In this document: positions 17,796-27,831 of the stretch, piece by piece | Layout of the letters: each line of letters opens with the position of its first letter | How positions within the stretch are numbered: the first letter of the stretch is position 1 | NCBI RefSeq assembly: GCF_002201895.1 | Contig: NZ_CP019436.1 | Coordinates: 695,456-759,455, forward strand | Length of the DNA stretch: 64,000 bases | Direction of reading: 5' to 3' | Source: Methanopyrus sp. SNP6 | Lineage (GTDB): Archaea > JAADCQ01 > Methanopyri > Methanopyrales > Methanopyraceae | Notes under the pieces: model-generated | Seen by the model: the letters and a program-made list of their open reading frames with translations, nothing else | Databases searched by the model: none | Told to the model about the DNA's origin: nothing | Made by a program: the position numbers and the translations under genes

Positions 17796-20700
17796 GTGTC
17801 GGGGTTGCCGATCAAGCTCCGAGTAGAAAAAGCCTATCCTGAGGACGTGGGTAAGCGCGCGGTACGTATGGACAAAGCCTCTCGGGATCGTGTTGGAGTC
17901 TCAGAAGGAGATCTCGTCAAAATCACCGGGTCGAAGACCACGGTAGCACGCGTCCTGCCGGCTAAGAAGGAAGATGTCGGTAAAGGGATAGTGAGGATGG
18001 ACAAGTATGAGCGGCAGAACGCCGGAGCCTCTGTAGGCGAGCCAGTCGAGGTAGATCGGGCCGAAGAGAGGGTCGCCAAGCGCGTCGAACTGATGCCCAC
18101 GGAACGTGTAGTAGTTCCGGTCCAAGCCGGACTCAAAGAGGAAGTCGAAGAGGAACTGACACGGGAACATGAGCAGGACATTTTGGAGCAGATTAAGCGT
18201 TACTTACGGTCACGTGCTCAGCAGGCGCCGATTCCCGCGACGCACCGGGATGTGATCCCGCTGGAGGTTCAAGGCAAGACAATAGCGGGACACGTGTTGA
18301 TCAAGTTCCCAGACAGCCTGCTCGTCGTCGGGATCGAGCCCGAAGATGCCACCGTGATCGGTCCCGAAACCGAGATCGAGGTCAAACCGTACTCGGAGGA
18401 CCTCGCGAAAGCTGCGGAAATCCCGGACGTGACATATGACGACATCGGAGGACTGGACCGGGAAATCGAGCTCATCAGGGAGTACGTCGAACTCCCACTA
18501 AAGCGACCGGAACTTCTCAAAGAATTGGGGATCAAGCCGCCGAAAGGCGTGCTACTCTACGGCCCGCCCGGTACCGGTAAGACCCTACTCGCCAAGGCCG
18601 TAGCGAACGAATGCGGGGCGAAGTTCTACTCTATCAACGGGCCGGAGATCATGAGCAAATATTACGGCGAGAGTGAAGCGAGAATCCGTGAAGTCTTCGA
18701 GGAAGCCCGTAAGAACGCCCCGGCGATAATCTACATCGACGAGATCGACGCGATCGCCCCCAAGCGTGAGGAGACCGGCGAGGTCGAACGGCGGGTCGTC
18801 GCACAGCTGCTCACCCTCATGGATGGACTGTCCGAAGACGAGCGTGTGGTCGTGCTGGCCTCGACGAACCTCCCGGACGATATCGATCCCGCACTTCGAA
18901 GACCAGGGCGGTTCGACAAAGAAATCGAAATCGGAGTTCCGGATAAGGAAGGCAGGAAGGAGATACTCCAAATTCACACTCGCGACATGCCGCTGGCCGA
19001 CGACGTCGACCTGGACAAGCTGGCAGAACTCGCCCACGGCTTCACAGGTGCGGATCTCGAGGCCCTATGTAAGAGCGCTGGACTGAAGGCTCTGCGCAGG
19101 GCGATTCGGAAGATCGGCGCCAAGCTGGCCGAAGAGGGTGGAAAGGAAGAAAGAGAAGTAGCTATTAGGGTCTCGGAACTGTCGGACGAAGAGCTCATGG
19201 AGGTACTGGAGAAGGGTCTGGATCGCGCGAGGATTCCGGAAGAGAAAAAGCGTGCGCTCCGCCGCGTTCTAAGGGAAGTCGAGGAAGAGGAGGAAAAAGA
19301 CGTCGAGTATACCGACGCGCTAGAAAAGGTGCTAGAAGCCGAGGAGATACCCGAAATCCGAGAGGAGTTAAAGGTCACCATGCGCGACTTCATGGAGGCG
19401 CTGAAGGAAATCGAACCCTCGGCGCTGCGCGAAGTCATCGTCGAGGTGCCGGACGTATCGTGGGACGACATCGGAGGGCTCGAGGACGTCAAGCAGGAGC
19501 TGAAGGAGGCTGTCGAATACCCGCTTAAGTACCCGGAAGTATACGAGAAACTCGGTACGAGGCCTCCTAAGGGTATACTGCTCTACGGCCCGCCCGGTAC
19601 CGGTAAGACCCTACTCGCCAAGGCCGTAGCGAACGAATGCGGGGCGAAGTTCTACTCTATCAACGGGCCGGAGATCATGAGCAAATATTACGGCGAGAGT
19701 GAAGCGAGAATCCGTGAAGTCTTCGAGGAAGCCCGTAAGAACGCCCCGGCGATAATCTACATCGACGAGATCGACGCGATCGCCCCCAAGCGTGAGGAGA
19801 CCGGCGAGGTCGAACGGCGGGTCGTCGCACAGCTGCTCACCCTCATGGATGGACTGTCCGAAGACGAGCGTGTGGTCGTGCTGGCCTCGACGAACCTCCC
19901 GGACGATATCGATCCCGCACTTCGAAGACCAGGGCGGTTCGACAAAGAAATCGAAATCGGAGTTCCGGATAAGGAAGGCAGGAAGGAGATACTCCAAATT
20001 CACACTCGCGACATGCCGCTGGCCGACGACGTCGACCTGGACAAGCTGGCAGAACTCGCCCACGGCTTCACAGGTGCGGATCTCGAGGCCCTATGTAAGA
20101 GCGCTGGACTGAAGGCTCTGCGCAGGGCGATTCGGAAGATCGGCGCCAAGCTGGCCGAAGAGGGTGGAAAGGAAGAAAGAGAAGTAGCTATTAGGGTCTC
20201 GGAACTGTCGGACGAAGAGCTCATGGAGGTACTGGAGAAGGGTCTGGATCGCGCGAGGATTCCGGAAGAGAAAAAGCGTGCGCTCCGCCGCGTTCTAAGG
20301 GAAGTCGAGGAAGAGGAGGAAAAAGACGTCGAGTATACCGACGCGCTAGAAAAGGTGCTAGAAGCCGAGGAGATACCCGAAATCCGAGAGGAGTTAAAGG
20401 TCACCATGCGCGACTTCATGGAGGCGCTGAAGGAAATCGAACCCTCGGCGCTGCGCGAAGTCATCGTCGAGGTGCCGGACGTATCGTGGGACGACATCGG
20501 AGGGCTCGAGGACGTCAAGCAGGAGCTGAAGGAGGCTGTCGAATACCCGCTTAAGTACCCGGAAGTATACGAGAAACTCGGTACGAGGCCTCCTAAGGGT
20601 ATACTGCTTTACGGCCCGCCCGGTACCGGTAAGACCCTACTCGCCAAGGCCGTAGCGAACGAGTCGGACGCCAACTTCATCGCCGTCAGAGGACCTGAAG

Positions 20701-22571
20701 TTCTCAGTAAATGGGTAGGCGAGTCAATCCCGGGCGACGAGGTCGTCTGGGCGAAGGTCGACGGGGAAGCTAGGCTAGTACCCATCGAGGAGCTCTACGA
20801 GCTGTGGAAGGAGAATCGGGACATCGAAGTCGCCGCGCTGGCGGACGATGGTATCGTCTGGTCGAAGGTGGACCGGATCGCCCGGCACTGCCGCCGAACC
20901 GGTCTCGTGAAGATCATCACGCGCACGGGTCGTGAGGTCATCGTCACCGAAGATCACTCCGTCTTCACGGTCCGTGACGGCAAGATCGTGGACGTGCCGA
21001 CCTCGGAACTGTCGGAGGGAGACTGGATCGTCCTGCCAGCGAGGCTTCCAGCCGGCGACTCGGACGAGATTGACGGAGTCAAGATCGACGAGGACTTGGC
21101 ATTCCTGCTAGGCCTGTACGTGGCGGAAGGTAGCCTGACGAACCAAAAGGACGCCGTCAGGATACATAGTGAAGACCCGGAAGTGATCGAGGAGATTGAC
21201 CGGATAGTGCGAGAGAGGGGCTGGGAAGGCCGGTACCACGAGAGTGATTACAGCTATTGGGTTAAGAGTCGGGAGCTTAGGCGACTGTGCGAGAAGCTGG
21301 GTACTAAGGCTCGGGAGAAGCGACTCGGACCACTCCTGTCGCTGAAGCCTGAGCTGCTCGACGCCGTATTACGCGGGTATTACACCGGCAACGGATCGTT
21401 CTCGGTGAAGCAGCACGGTCGGTCTGCAATCATCGAAACGACCGCGGTGAGCAAGCAGCTGGCCGATGAGCTTCTCATCGCGCTGCAGATCCTAGGCATC
21501 GTAGCGCGCAGGTACGAGTGCGACGACGCGAAAGGAAGCACGGAGCACCGCATCATGATCACCAAGTCGGAGCACATCCGCACGTTCGTGGAGAAGGTCG
21601 GGTTCGCGCAGTCCGAAAAGAACGAGCGGATCATGGAGTTCCTAGCGAAGAAGAAGTGGACGAGGGGCCATTCCGACATCCCGACGGAGCTCGTCGGAAG
21701 CCACTACGCTCACGTCGAGGTCGAGTACATTTCGGATCGTGTCGCCACGAACGGTGGTCTCATAAAGGCGGAGCTCGGGCACCTGTACTTCGACAAGATC
21801 AAGGAGATCGTGCCGCTGGACCGTGACGATGAGTACGTGTACGACGTTGTAGAGGTGAAGCTGGGCCACAACTTCGTCGGAGGCCAAGGAGTCCTGCTGC
21901 ACAACTCGGAGAAAAGGATCAGGGAGATTTTCCAGAAAGCCCGACAGACTGCCCCGTGTGTGATATTCTTCGACGAGATCGACGCGATCGCCCCCAAGCG
22001 CGGTATCGAGGCAGGAGGTTCACGCGTCACCGAGCGTATCGTCAACCAGCTGCTGACGGAGATGGACGGTATCGAAGCTACCGAGGACGTCTTCGTGATC
22101 GCGGCGACGAACCGTCCGGACATCATCGACGATGCGCTATTAAGGCCAGGCCGCTTCGACAGGGTAGTATACGTACCACCGCCGGACGAGGAGGCGATGA
22201 AGGAAATCGTGAAGATCCACACCCGAGACATGCCACTGGCGGAAGATCTAACTATCGACGACATCGTCGAGGTACTTCGGAGGAGAGAACGTGAAGAGAA
22301 CGCGAAGTACACCGGCGCCGATATCGAAGCTGTCTGTATGGAGGCGGCGATGTTGGCGCTTCGCGAGGTACTCGATGAGCTGGAGAGGATTGAGAATGAG
22401 TCAGAGACCGAGGAAGAGCTCGAGGCCAGAAAGGAAGCACTACTTGAGGAGCTTCGGGTGGAGCGGAGACATTTCGAGAAAGCCGTTGAGAAAGTACCAC
22501 CTTCCGTCTCCAAGGAGAAGCTGGAGGAGTACGAGAAACTGAAGGAGGAATATCAGCACCTCGCGGGGTGA
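17796..22571 (+). CDS. cdc48: CDC48/VCP-family AAA+ ATPase with three AAA modules and an intein
   Basis: This is a protein unfoldase/segregase of the CDC48 family, 1591 codons against about 740-800 normally. Order: N-domain (1-190); AAA module 1 with Walker A GPPGTGKT at 256-263 and Walker B D315-E316; module 2, an exact copy with Walker A at 598-605; module 3 with Walker A at 940-947 and Walker B D1393-E1394. An intein occupies residues 977-1370. Modules 1 and 2 carry a highly charged insert of about 80 residues in the lid region. The start is GTG 17796 or TTG 17805, the latter with GGGGTG upstream. The extra module arose by a 1026-bp tandem duplication, or could be an assembly fault. Confidence 0.9.
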   Translation: MSGLPIKLRVEKAYPEDVGKRAVRMDKASRDRVGVSEGDLVKITGSKTTVARVLPAKKEDVGKGIVRMDKYERQNAGASVGEPVEVDRAEERVAKRVELMPTERVVVPVQAGLKEEVEEELTREHEQDILEQIKRYLRSRAQQAPIPATHRDVIPLEVQGKTIAGHVLIKFPDSLLVVGIEPEDATVIGPETEIEVKPYSEDLAKAAEIPDVTYDDIGGLDREIELIREYVELPLKRPELLKELGIKPPKGVLLYGPPGTGKTLLAKAVANECGAKFYSINGPEIMSKYYGESEARIREVFEEARKNAPAIIYIDEIDAIAPKREETGEVERRVVAQLLTLMDGLSEDERVVVLASTNLPDDIDPALRRPGRFDKEIEIGVPDKEGRKEILQIHTRDMPLADDVDLDKLAELAHGFTGADLEALCKSAGLKALRRAIRKIGAKLAEEGGKEEREVAIRVSELSDEELMEVLEKGLDRARIPEEKKRALRRVLREVEEEEEKDVEYTDALEKVLEAEEIPEIREELKVTMRDFMEALKEIEPSALREVIVEVPDVSWDDIGGLEDVKQELKEAVEYPLKYPEVYEKLGTRPPKGILLYGPPGTGKTLLAKAVANECGAKFYSINGPEIMSKYYGESEARIREVFEEARKNAPAIIYIDEIDAIAPKREETGEVERRVVAQLLTLMDGLSEDERVVVLASTNLPDDIDPALRRPGRFDKEIEIGVPDKEGRKEILQIHTRDMPLADDVDLDKLAELAHGFTGADLEALCKSAGLKALRRAIRKIGAKLAEEGGKEEREVAIRVSELSDEELMEVLEKGLDRARIPEEKKRALRRVLREVEEEEEKDVEYTDALEKVLEAEEIPEIREELKVTMRDFMEALKEIEPSALREVIVEVPDVSWDDIGGLEDVKQELKEAVEYPLKYPEVYEKLGTRPPKGILLYGPPGTGKTLLAKAVANESDANFIAVRGPEVLSKWVGESIPGDEVVWAKVDGEARLVPIEELYELWKENRDIEVAALADDGIVWSKVDRIARHCRRTGLVKIITRTGREVIVTEDHSVFTVRDGKIVDVPTSELSEGDWIVLPARLPAGDSDEIDGVKIDEDLAFLLGLYVAEGSLTNQKDAVRIHSEDPEVIEEIDRIVRERGWEGRYHESDYSYWVKSRELRRLCEKLGTKAREKRLGPLLSLKPELLDAVLRGYYTGNGSFSVKQHGRSAIIETTAVSKQLADELLIALQILGIVARRYECDDAKGSTEHRIMITKSEHIRTFVEKVGFAQSEKNERIMEFLAKKKWTRGHSDIPTELVGSHYAHVEVEYISDRVATNGGLIKAELGHLYFDKIKEIVPLDRDDEYVYDVVEVKLGHNFVGGQGVLLHNSEKRIREIFQKARQTAPCVIFFDEIDAIAPKRGIEAGGSRVTERIVNQLLTEMDGIEATEDVFVIAATNRPDIIDDALLRPGRFDRVVYVPPPDEEAMKEIVKIHTRDMPLAEDLTIDDIVEVLRRREREENAKYTGADIEAVCMEAAMLALREVLDELERIENESETEEELEARKEALLEELRVERRHFEKAVEKVPPSVSKEKLEEYEKLKEEYQHLAG
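18555..20608 (+). repeat. 1026-bp direct tandem duplication inside cdc48
   Basis: Bases 18555-19582 and 19581-20608 match at an offset of 1026 bp (342 codons); I found no difference between the copies. Opposite-strand translations of the two copies are also identical over 18585-19492 and 19611-20518. The repeat runs from the Walker A region of one AAA module to the Walker A region of the next, and a third Walker A segment follows with one silent change (CTC to CTT). The lack of synonymous change points to a very recent event or gene conversion. Confidence 0.9.
20724..21905 (+). other. Intein in the third AAA module of CDC48
   Basis: An in-frame protein intron of 394 residues interrupts the conserved extein sequence [14 protein letters not shown]. 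It starts with Ser (SIPGDE) and ends with LLHN, followed by Ser as the +1 residue. Block B is visible as [11 protein letters not shown], with the TxxH motif. Two LAGLIDADG-like motifs are present: LLGLYVAEG and LRGYYTGNG. In the second, the usual acidic residue is Asn. A CDC48 intein is known from Methanopyrus. Splicing would restore the AAA domain between Walker A and Walker B. Confidence 0.9.
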
Positions 22572-22601
22572 CCTCTCCCCTCGCTCCTCCTCACCGATCA
22601 C

Positions 22602-23069
22602 ATGCTTCTACGACTGTGTAGATGGCTGAGACTCTTAGGTTATCCTACGATAGCCGCCCATGAGATAGTCGATCCTACGAAGGTCGAGGACGAAGACGAA
22701 GTGCTGCTAGAATTCTGCCGAGAACACGGGGCCATATTGATCACGAGAGACCGACAGCTAGCCCGAAGGACTCGGGCCGTTCTAATCACCGCCAATAGTG
22801 TACCGGAACAGATAGCCGAGACGTTAGAGTTCTTGGGAGACGAGGCCTTCCTAGACCCGGATGAATCACGATGTCCCGAGTGCAACGTACGGGTGCGACG
22901 GACGGAGGTGGATAATCCAGGACCATTCGAAGTGACGTGGGAATGCCCCAAGTGTCGGCGTAAGTACTGGGTCGGCGGGCATTGGCGAGATATGGAGGAG
23001 ACTATCGATCGAGTCAAGGAAGTACTACGCCGAGTGTCGGATCCTCAAAGGGGGCATCCACGTGGGTGA
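22602..23069 (+). CDS. Mut7-C RNAse-domain protein with zinc ribbon
   Basis: The N-terminal half matches the Mut7-C domain (PIN-like nuclease fold): RLCRWLRLLGY, a central acidic segment, then ILITRDRQLARR. The C-terminal half has a zinc ribbon, CPEC ... CPKC. From ATG 22602 the protein has 155 residues. The family usually begins about six residues earlier with a strand ending in an acidic residue. Here LLTDHM is encoded in frame just before the ATG, but no ATG/GTG/TTG start is available there after the cdc48 stop. Function as an RNase is inferred from the family. Confidence 0.75.
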   Translation: MLLRLCRWLRLLGYPTIAAHEIVDPTKVEDEDEVLLEFCREHGAILITRDRQLARRTRAVLITANSVPEQIAETLEFLGDEAFLDPDESRCPECNVRVRRTEVDNPGPFEVTWECPKCRRKYWVGGHWRDMEETIDRVKEVLRRVSDPQRGHPRG

Positions 23070-23685
23070 AAAATTGACAGTGGAGGAGGGAGAATTCCTT
23101 GTCCGCCTCGCGCGGAAAGCGATCGTCCATTACCTTGAGTCAGGCAAAAAGATCGAGGAAAAGCCTCTAACTCAACGACTCGAGGAAAAGCGTGGAGTCT
23201 TCGTCACACTTAAGAAGTACCCGAGCGACGAGCTGAGAGGCTGTATCGGGTTCCCGGAGCCCATCAAGCCGCTCGTGGAAGCTACCGTAGAAGCCGCGAT
23301 CAGCGCAGCCACTGGGGACCCGAGGTTCCCGCCTATGCGCGACCTTTCGGAGATGGAGAAGATTAAGGTAGAAGTCAGCGTGTTAACACCGCCTAAGAAG
23401 CTTGAGGTTGATAACCCGAAGGAGTACGTCGAGAAGATCGAGATCGGAAGGCACGGCATTATAGTGCGCCGCGGAGCCCGATCGGGGCTCCTGCTGCCGC
23501 AGGTACCCGTAGAAGAAGGTTGGGACGAAATAGAGTTCCTGTCTCATGCCTGTCTCAAGGCGGGCTTACCACCGGACTGGTGGTGTTCTTCGGATTGCGA
23601 AATCTACGTGTTCGAAGCGCAAGTGTTCGAGGAAGAGAAGCCAGAAGGGCCGGTCCGGGAAAGGGACCTAGCCGAGGAGCAGTGA
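23062..23685 (+). CDS. AMMECR1-family protein
   Basis: This 207-residue protein has the AMMECR1 signature LRGCIGF (about residues 53-59) and the ATGDPRFPPM segment. It starts with GTG inside the 3' end of the Mut7-C gene. The family is universal in archaea and its biochemical role is unresolved. Its gene end overlaps the convergent PIG-L gene by 18 bp. Confidence 0.9.
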   Translation: MGEKLTVEEGEFLVRLARKAIVHYLESGKKIEEKPLTQRLEEKRGVFVTLKKYPSDELRGCIGFPEPIKPLVEATVEAAISAATGDPRFPPMRDLSEMEKIKVEVSVLTPPKKLEVDNPKEYVEKIEIGRHGIIVRRGARSGLLLPQVPVEEGWDEIEFLSHACLKAGLPPDWWCSSDCEIYVFEAQVFEEEKPEGPVRERDLAEEQ

Positions 23686-24285
23686 ACCGCTGATCCGGAA
23701 GGCCTCGAAGGCTTCCGCGTATCTAACACCTATCTCCATCCCACGGAACTCCGCCGTCTTCAAAACCATTTCTTCACTGATCGCCCCACGTTCAACCTGA
23801 GAGCGATGCACCCTAACGGCTTCCAGCTTCTTCTCTAGCACGTCGGTGACGTCGACGTAAACTACTGGTTGAAACCCCACCGTGGAAGGTCCTTCTCCCA
23901 TTAGCACGGTCACCTCTGGGAACTTGCTGACGGCAGACGTTACTATTCGGAACGTGCGGCGATGGTCTTGGTGCGTGTCGTTGGGTGAGTGTGTGAATAC
24001 AACGTTCGGCTCGAACTTCGAGATCAGTCCCCGGACGGCATCGATACTCTCGGGATCGACGGAGATCCTACCGTCTTCATGGTTTAGGAATTCGACCCGG
24101 TCGACACCGAGACATCTAGCACCCTCGAGAGCCTCACGCTCCCGGACTTCCTCGTCGCCACCGTTGTTTCCCTTACTCATTATGACTTCAATGACTCTGT
24201 GCCCCGCTGAGGAAAGCTTACGCACAGTTCCGCCACAGTGAACTTCCATGTCGTCTGGATGCGCGAATACCGTCATGACGATCAA
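23668..24285 (-). CDS. PIG-L/LmbE-family deacetylase
   Basis: This 205-residue metal-dependent N-acetylglucosaminyl deacetylase-like protein has the zinc motif AHPDDMEVHCGG near residue 10 and the second motif HSPNDTHQDHRRT near residue 100. Substrates in the family are N-acetylated sugars or sugar conjugates. It overlaps the glycosyltransferase gene by 4 bp, so the pair may act together on a surface or lipid-linked sugar; this is an inference. Confidence 0.85.
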   Translation of the reverse strand: MIVMTVFAHPDDMEVHCGGTVRKLSSAGHRVIEVIMSKGNNGGDEEVREREALEGARCLGVDRVEFLNHEDGRISVDPESIDAVRGLISKFEPNVVFTHSPNDTHQDHRRTFRIVTSAVSKFPEVTVLMGEGPSTVGFQPVVYVDVTDVLEKKLEAVRVHRSQVERGAISEEMVLKTAEFRGMEIGVRYAEAFEAFRISGSLLLG

Positions 24286-25292
24286 TCATGATCGTCCCCC
24301 TCCGAAGCGCGAGTGGGACTGTACCAAACGTTACCACGGATCGCAAGCCAGACTAGGCCGTACACGGCGGCCCATTCGACGAAGAACGTCCACATAAACT
24401 GGCAAGGAATAACGGCGAGAGCCCAGAGTGGTCCCCTACGATCTGAACATTCTAGTGCAGCAAGGACAGAGTAAATCACGCGACCGGTGATGGAAATCAA
24501 TATCGTCCATGGATACATCAGCGGGAGAACATAAGTGGTGAGGAGCGACGCCAAAAACGATCCCAGGACGAAGACTGCGAACCCTATCCCGGGAAGATTC
24601 CGAGATCGGAGTGCCTCTGCGCAAGCTTGGTACATTCCCGCCCACCAACGTGACTGCTGGAAGAAGTTCTCCTTCAGGCCGGCCGGGTCATCCATCCACA
24701 CCTCTAAATCAGCCCGATATACGAACCCGACCTTACGCCAAGTATGGGTCAAACCGAGTGTTACGTCCTCAGCGAGATTTTCGGGGAGCCCTTCTTCGAG
24801 GAGAAACGTCGCCTTGAACAGAGTGCCTGTGGTGAAGACTGGGGCCGACCCGACGACGTTCCCCCAGAACGATATTCCAGAGCTGACGACGTCGAACTGA
24901 AGCCCCACCATCAATCCTGTCAGGTTCCTTCCACGGTATCGGATTCTACCGAAGGCTAGGGTAGCATCCTCCTCGAGCAGCTCACGGATGTAGCGGTCGG
25001 AACTGAGCTCGTCCCCGGCGTCGATGAGGAATACGTAGTCGGCGCGGACGCTCACGCGTTTCAGAGCGTTGTTGACCGTCTCACCCTTGACGTTGCCTCC
25101 CGCCTTCACTACTTCCACGATGTCGTCGTCGGCGAACCGCCGCGAGAACCGTCTGTGATCATCTTCCGTCCCGGCAGCAATTACAATCTTCTCGATTTCG
25201 ACGTCCTTCTGTGATAAGACGGAACGGAGAGGTTTCTCCACGGCTTCCGCTGATTCGTGCTTAGCTGGTATCAGTACGGCGATGCGGTCCAA
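24282..25292 (-). CDS. Membrane family-2 glycosyltransferase
   Basis: This is a processive-type GT2 enzyme. It shows the nucleotide-binding strand IAVLIPAKHES, a DxD-like FLIDAGDE, the acceptor-site AEDVTLG and the QxxRW motif as QQSRWWAG. Three to four membrane segments follow at the C-terminus. I favour the TTG at 25292 with CCGGGGA upstream; GTG 25325 and the more distal 25352 are possible and would overlap carA. The substrate is unknown; it probably makes a cell-envelope polysaccharide or glycolipid with the adjacent deacetylase. Confidence 0.8.
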   Translation of the reverse strand: MDRIAVLIPAKHESAEAVEKPLRSVLSQKDVEIEKIVIAAGTEDDHRRFSRRFADDDIVEVVKAGGNVKGETVNNALKRVSVRADYVFLIDAGDELSSDRYIRELLEEDATLAFGRIRYRGRNLTGLMVGLQFDVVSSGISFWGNVVGSAPVFTTGTLFKATFLLEEGLPENLAEDVTLGLTHTWRKVGFVYRADLEVWMDDPAGLKENFFQQSRWWAGMYQACAEALRSRNLPGIGFAVFVLGSFLASLLTTYVLPLMYPWTILISITGRVIYSVLAALECSDRRGPLWALAVIPCQFMWTFFVEWAAVYGLVWLAIRGNVWYSPTRASEGDDHD

Positions 25293-25309
25293 CTGTGGTT
25301 CCCCGGATG

Positions 25310-26395
25310 TCAGTGTTCTCGACACATGGCTAGGAACTCGTCGAACACCCACTTAGTATCCCAAGGGCCAGGACCTGCCTCTGGATGGAATTGCACGGAA
25401 AACGCCGGAGCGTCCGTATGAACGACGCCTTCGACTGTACCGTCGTTGACGTTAACCCAGCGGATTCTCAGTGGTGTGTCTCTGAGACTGTCCGAATCCA
25501 GTGCGAATCCATGGTTTTGGGAAGTGATGTAAACTCTACCTTTATCGAGATCCTTGACTGGCTGGTTCGCTCCACGGTGCCCGAACTTCAGCTTGAAAGT
25601 GTTGCCCCCCTCTGCGAGTCCGAGGATTTGATTGCCTAAGCATATACCCATCAATGGAACTTGACCTATCAGTTCACGGACGGTTTCCACGGTCTCCCTG
25701 ACGCGTTTGGGGTCACCCGGCCCATTTGATATTACGACACCGTCGGGATCGGCGTTCATTATTTCCTGGGCCTGGGTGTTGTATGGGACTACGGTAACGC
25801 CGGCGCCGCGTTTGGCCAGCTCACGCAATATGCTCCTCTTCACTCCACAATCTATGACCACGATCTCCGGTTTCCCGTCGGAGAACCGGTATTTCTTACG
25901 GGTCGAGACCTGCGGTACCAGGTCCATCTCCGAGATATGGGGGACTTCTCGCACTCGCTCCAGTAGTTCTTCGTCAGAAGGTCGGTCTCCTTGTTCGTAA
26001 GGTACCAGAACCCCTCTCATGGCGCCTTCTGTCCGGATTTTCCTCGTAAGCATCCGCGTGTCGACGCCCGAGATCCCAGGAACGCCGTGGTCCTGGAGGA
26101 ATTCGTCCAATGTGATTTCGGCACGCGGATGGGTAGGACCATCGTGAAGGTATCGCACGACGAAGCCCTCCACTTGCACCCGATCGGACTCGCCGACCTC
26201 CGGTAAGATCCCGTAGTTACCTTGCATCGGGAACGTCATGATCAGGATCTGTCCGCGGTAGGACGGATCTGTTAGAGCTTCCTGGAAGCCGGTGTGAGAA
26301 GTGTTAAACACGACTTCCCCTTCGGCCTCGTGCGGACTCCCGAAAAGTTCGCCATGTACTACCGTCCCATCCTCAAGCGCGAGTGCCGCCCTCAA
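25310..26395 (-). CDS. carA: Carbamoyl-phosphate synthase small (glutaminase) subunit
   Basis: This 361-residue class I amidotransferase supplies ammonia from glutamine for carbamoyl phosphate (arginine and pyrimidine synthesis). The catalytic Cys is in MGICLGNQ, and the His/Glu pair is in VQFHPEAGPGP. The CarA-specific N-terminal domain (FNTSHTGFQEALTDPSY) is present. Length is normal. Start is TTG with GAGGGTTCG upstream. The large subunit gene is not in the window. Confidence 0.95.
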   Translation of the reverse strand: MRAALALEDGTVVHGELFGSPHEAEGEVVFNTSHTGFQEALTDPSYRGQILIMTFPMQGNYGILPEVGESDRVQVEGFVVRYLHDGPTHPRAEITLDEFLQDHGVPGISGVDTRMLTRKIRTEGAMRGVLVPYEQGDRPSDEELLERVREVPHISEMDLVPQVSTRKKYRFSDGKPEIVVIDCGVKRSILRELAKRGAGVTVVPYNTQAQEIMNADPDGVVISNGPGDPKRVRETVETVRELIGQVPLMGICLGNQILGLAEGGNTFKLKFGHRGANQPVKDLDKGRVYITSQNHGFALDSDSLRDTPLRIRWVNVNDGTVEGVVHTDAPAFSVQFHPEAGPGPWDTKWVFDEFLAMCREH

Positions 26396-26457
26396 CCGGA
26401 CGAACCCTCGGAGTTCCCTAAGATCTTAGTGATAAAAGCTACACCGGGGAACCCACG

Positions 26458-27828
26458 TTGATAAGGGAGCTGAGACCGCTGCTGCGACGGGTGTCGGACG
26501 CCAGGATAGCGTCACTCAAGAGGAAATGGGACGAAGCCTCTACTAGCATCTTTGTACGCGGTGCGATCGAAACGCTACGACATGCGCTCAGGAGGACCAC
26601 CGGGATCGATCCCGAAGCATTGGCGGGGGCCGCGACGGCGAGAAGAGGCGACCACGTCGGCCCGCTCCGGAACTTAACTCGGGTGTTGGAGGGTAGGGCC
26701 GAACACCTCGAGGTGAGGGCACTCCAACTGTACAAGGCAGCCGCGTGGGACCTACTAGAAGCCGAGGAGAAGCACTTGGGCCTCGGTGTCGCATTGGACA
26801 TTGAGGGGGGTAAAGTCGTCGTTCGTCGGAGTCCCAACGTCCGGGAGTACATACCGATCTCTCAACGTTACGATCTACCGGACGACCCGCACGAGTTAGC
26901 GACGCTTTTAGTGGAACGTTATGACTTGGACTTCGTCTACGTTGCGGACTTGGACGCCATTTTGCGCGGTAAGCCTGCGGATATCTCGGATGTCCTTGAA
27001 TCGTTAGAGAAGCCTATCTTCGTGGACGTGGGAGCATGTGAACCCGACCTTCCGAGTCACGCCCACAGGGTGATCCCCACGGAATGCTATGATGATAAGA
27101 GCGAGTACATCGAGGATCTAGAGGAAGACGAGAGTGCCGTGGCAGGGCTGGACTTGAACGGCTCTGAGATCCTCGGCAACTGGGACGGCGTGGGCGACTT
27201 CTTGAACGCCGTGGTGGATATAGTGTACAGACGCGATCCGGGCGTGCTCGTGATCGACGTCGGTGCAGTCGGTTCGAAGGAGGGACCGCCGTACGAAGCC
27301 GCGGCGTCCGTCGGGATGTATTCTACGGTCTTGATCGGAGGGGGCGTCGGGCATCCGGAGCACGTGAAGCTGGCTTTGGGTACCCCAGGCGTTTCGGGCG
27401 TTATCCTCGGGACCATACTCTTCGAGGGGGAGGATCCCATGAAGCTGGAACAGGCGCGCCGAGAGGGTAGGCGGCTACGAGTCCACCACATGGGGTTAGA
27501 GGAGGAGTACTTGAACCTCATCAAAGAGGGTAAAAAGACCGTAGAAGGGCGTGTGAAGGACGACAAACGTGCCAGGATAAAGCCCGGAGATAAGATACTC
27601 TTCAACCGCAGGCTTCTCGTAAAGGTGATAGACGTAAGAGAGTACGACTCATTCGAAGAGATGTTGAGGGAAGAGGGGCTCGAAAACGTCCTTCCGAACG
27701 TGGACTCCATCGAGGAAGGTGTAGATATATACCGGCGCTTTTATTCGAGTGGGAAGGAGAAAATGTTCGGAGTGTTGGCGATCGAAATAGAACCGATCAT
27801 GGATCTCTGGGAAGGAATCTGTGACTGA
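26458..27828 (+). CDS. HisA-like TIM-barrel protein fused to an ASCH domain
   Basis: This 456-residue protein has three parts. Residues 1-110 are helical and of unknown family. Residues about 112-335 form a HisA-related barrel, with a strand-1 motif ALDIEGGKVV, VDVGACEPDL, AGLDLNGSEI and the phosphate-site-like LIGGGVGHPEHV. Residues about 345-450 form an ASCH domain (LEEEYLNLIKEGKKTVEGRV, then KPGDKILF). The barrel belongs to the uncharacterised HisA-related group rather than to true HisA. ASCH domains are thought to bind RNA or nucleotides. Start TTG with CCGGGGA upstream. Confidence 0.75.
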   Translation: MIRELRPLLRRVSDARIASLKRKWDEASTSIFVRGAIETLRHALRRTTGIDPEALAGAATARRGDHVGPLRNLTRVLEGRAEHLEVRALQLYKAAAWDLLEAEEKHLGLGVALDIEGGKVVVRRSPNVREYIPISQRYDLPDDPHELATLLVERYDLDFVYVADLDAILRGKPADISDVLESLEKPIFVDVGACEPDLPSHAHRVIPTECYDDKSEYIEDLEEDESAVAGLDLNGSEILGNWDGVGDFLNAVVDIVYRRDPGVLVIDVGAVGSKEGPPYEAAASVGMYSTVLIGGGVGHPEHVKLALGTPGVSGVILGTILFEGEDPMKLEQARREGRRLRVHHMGLEEEYLNLIKEGKKTVEGRVKDDKRARIKPGDKILFNRRLLVKVIDVREYDSFEEMLREEGLENVLPNVDSIEEGVDIYRRFYSSGKEKMFGVLAIEIEPIMDLWEGICD

Positions 27829-27831
27829 ACA

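Noticed and set aside
18974-20518. Long open frames on the minus strand inside cdc48 (18974-19492, 20000-20518, 21710-22513)
   Set aside because: They are antisense to a well-conserved gene, rich in Ser, and repeat exactly because the DNA is duplicated. No ribosome site or family supports them.
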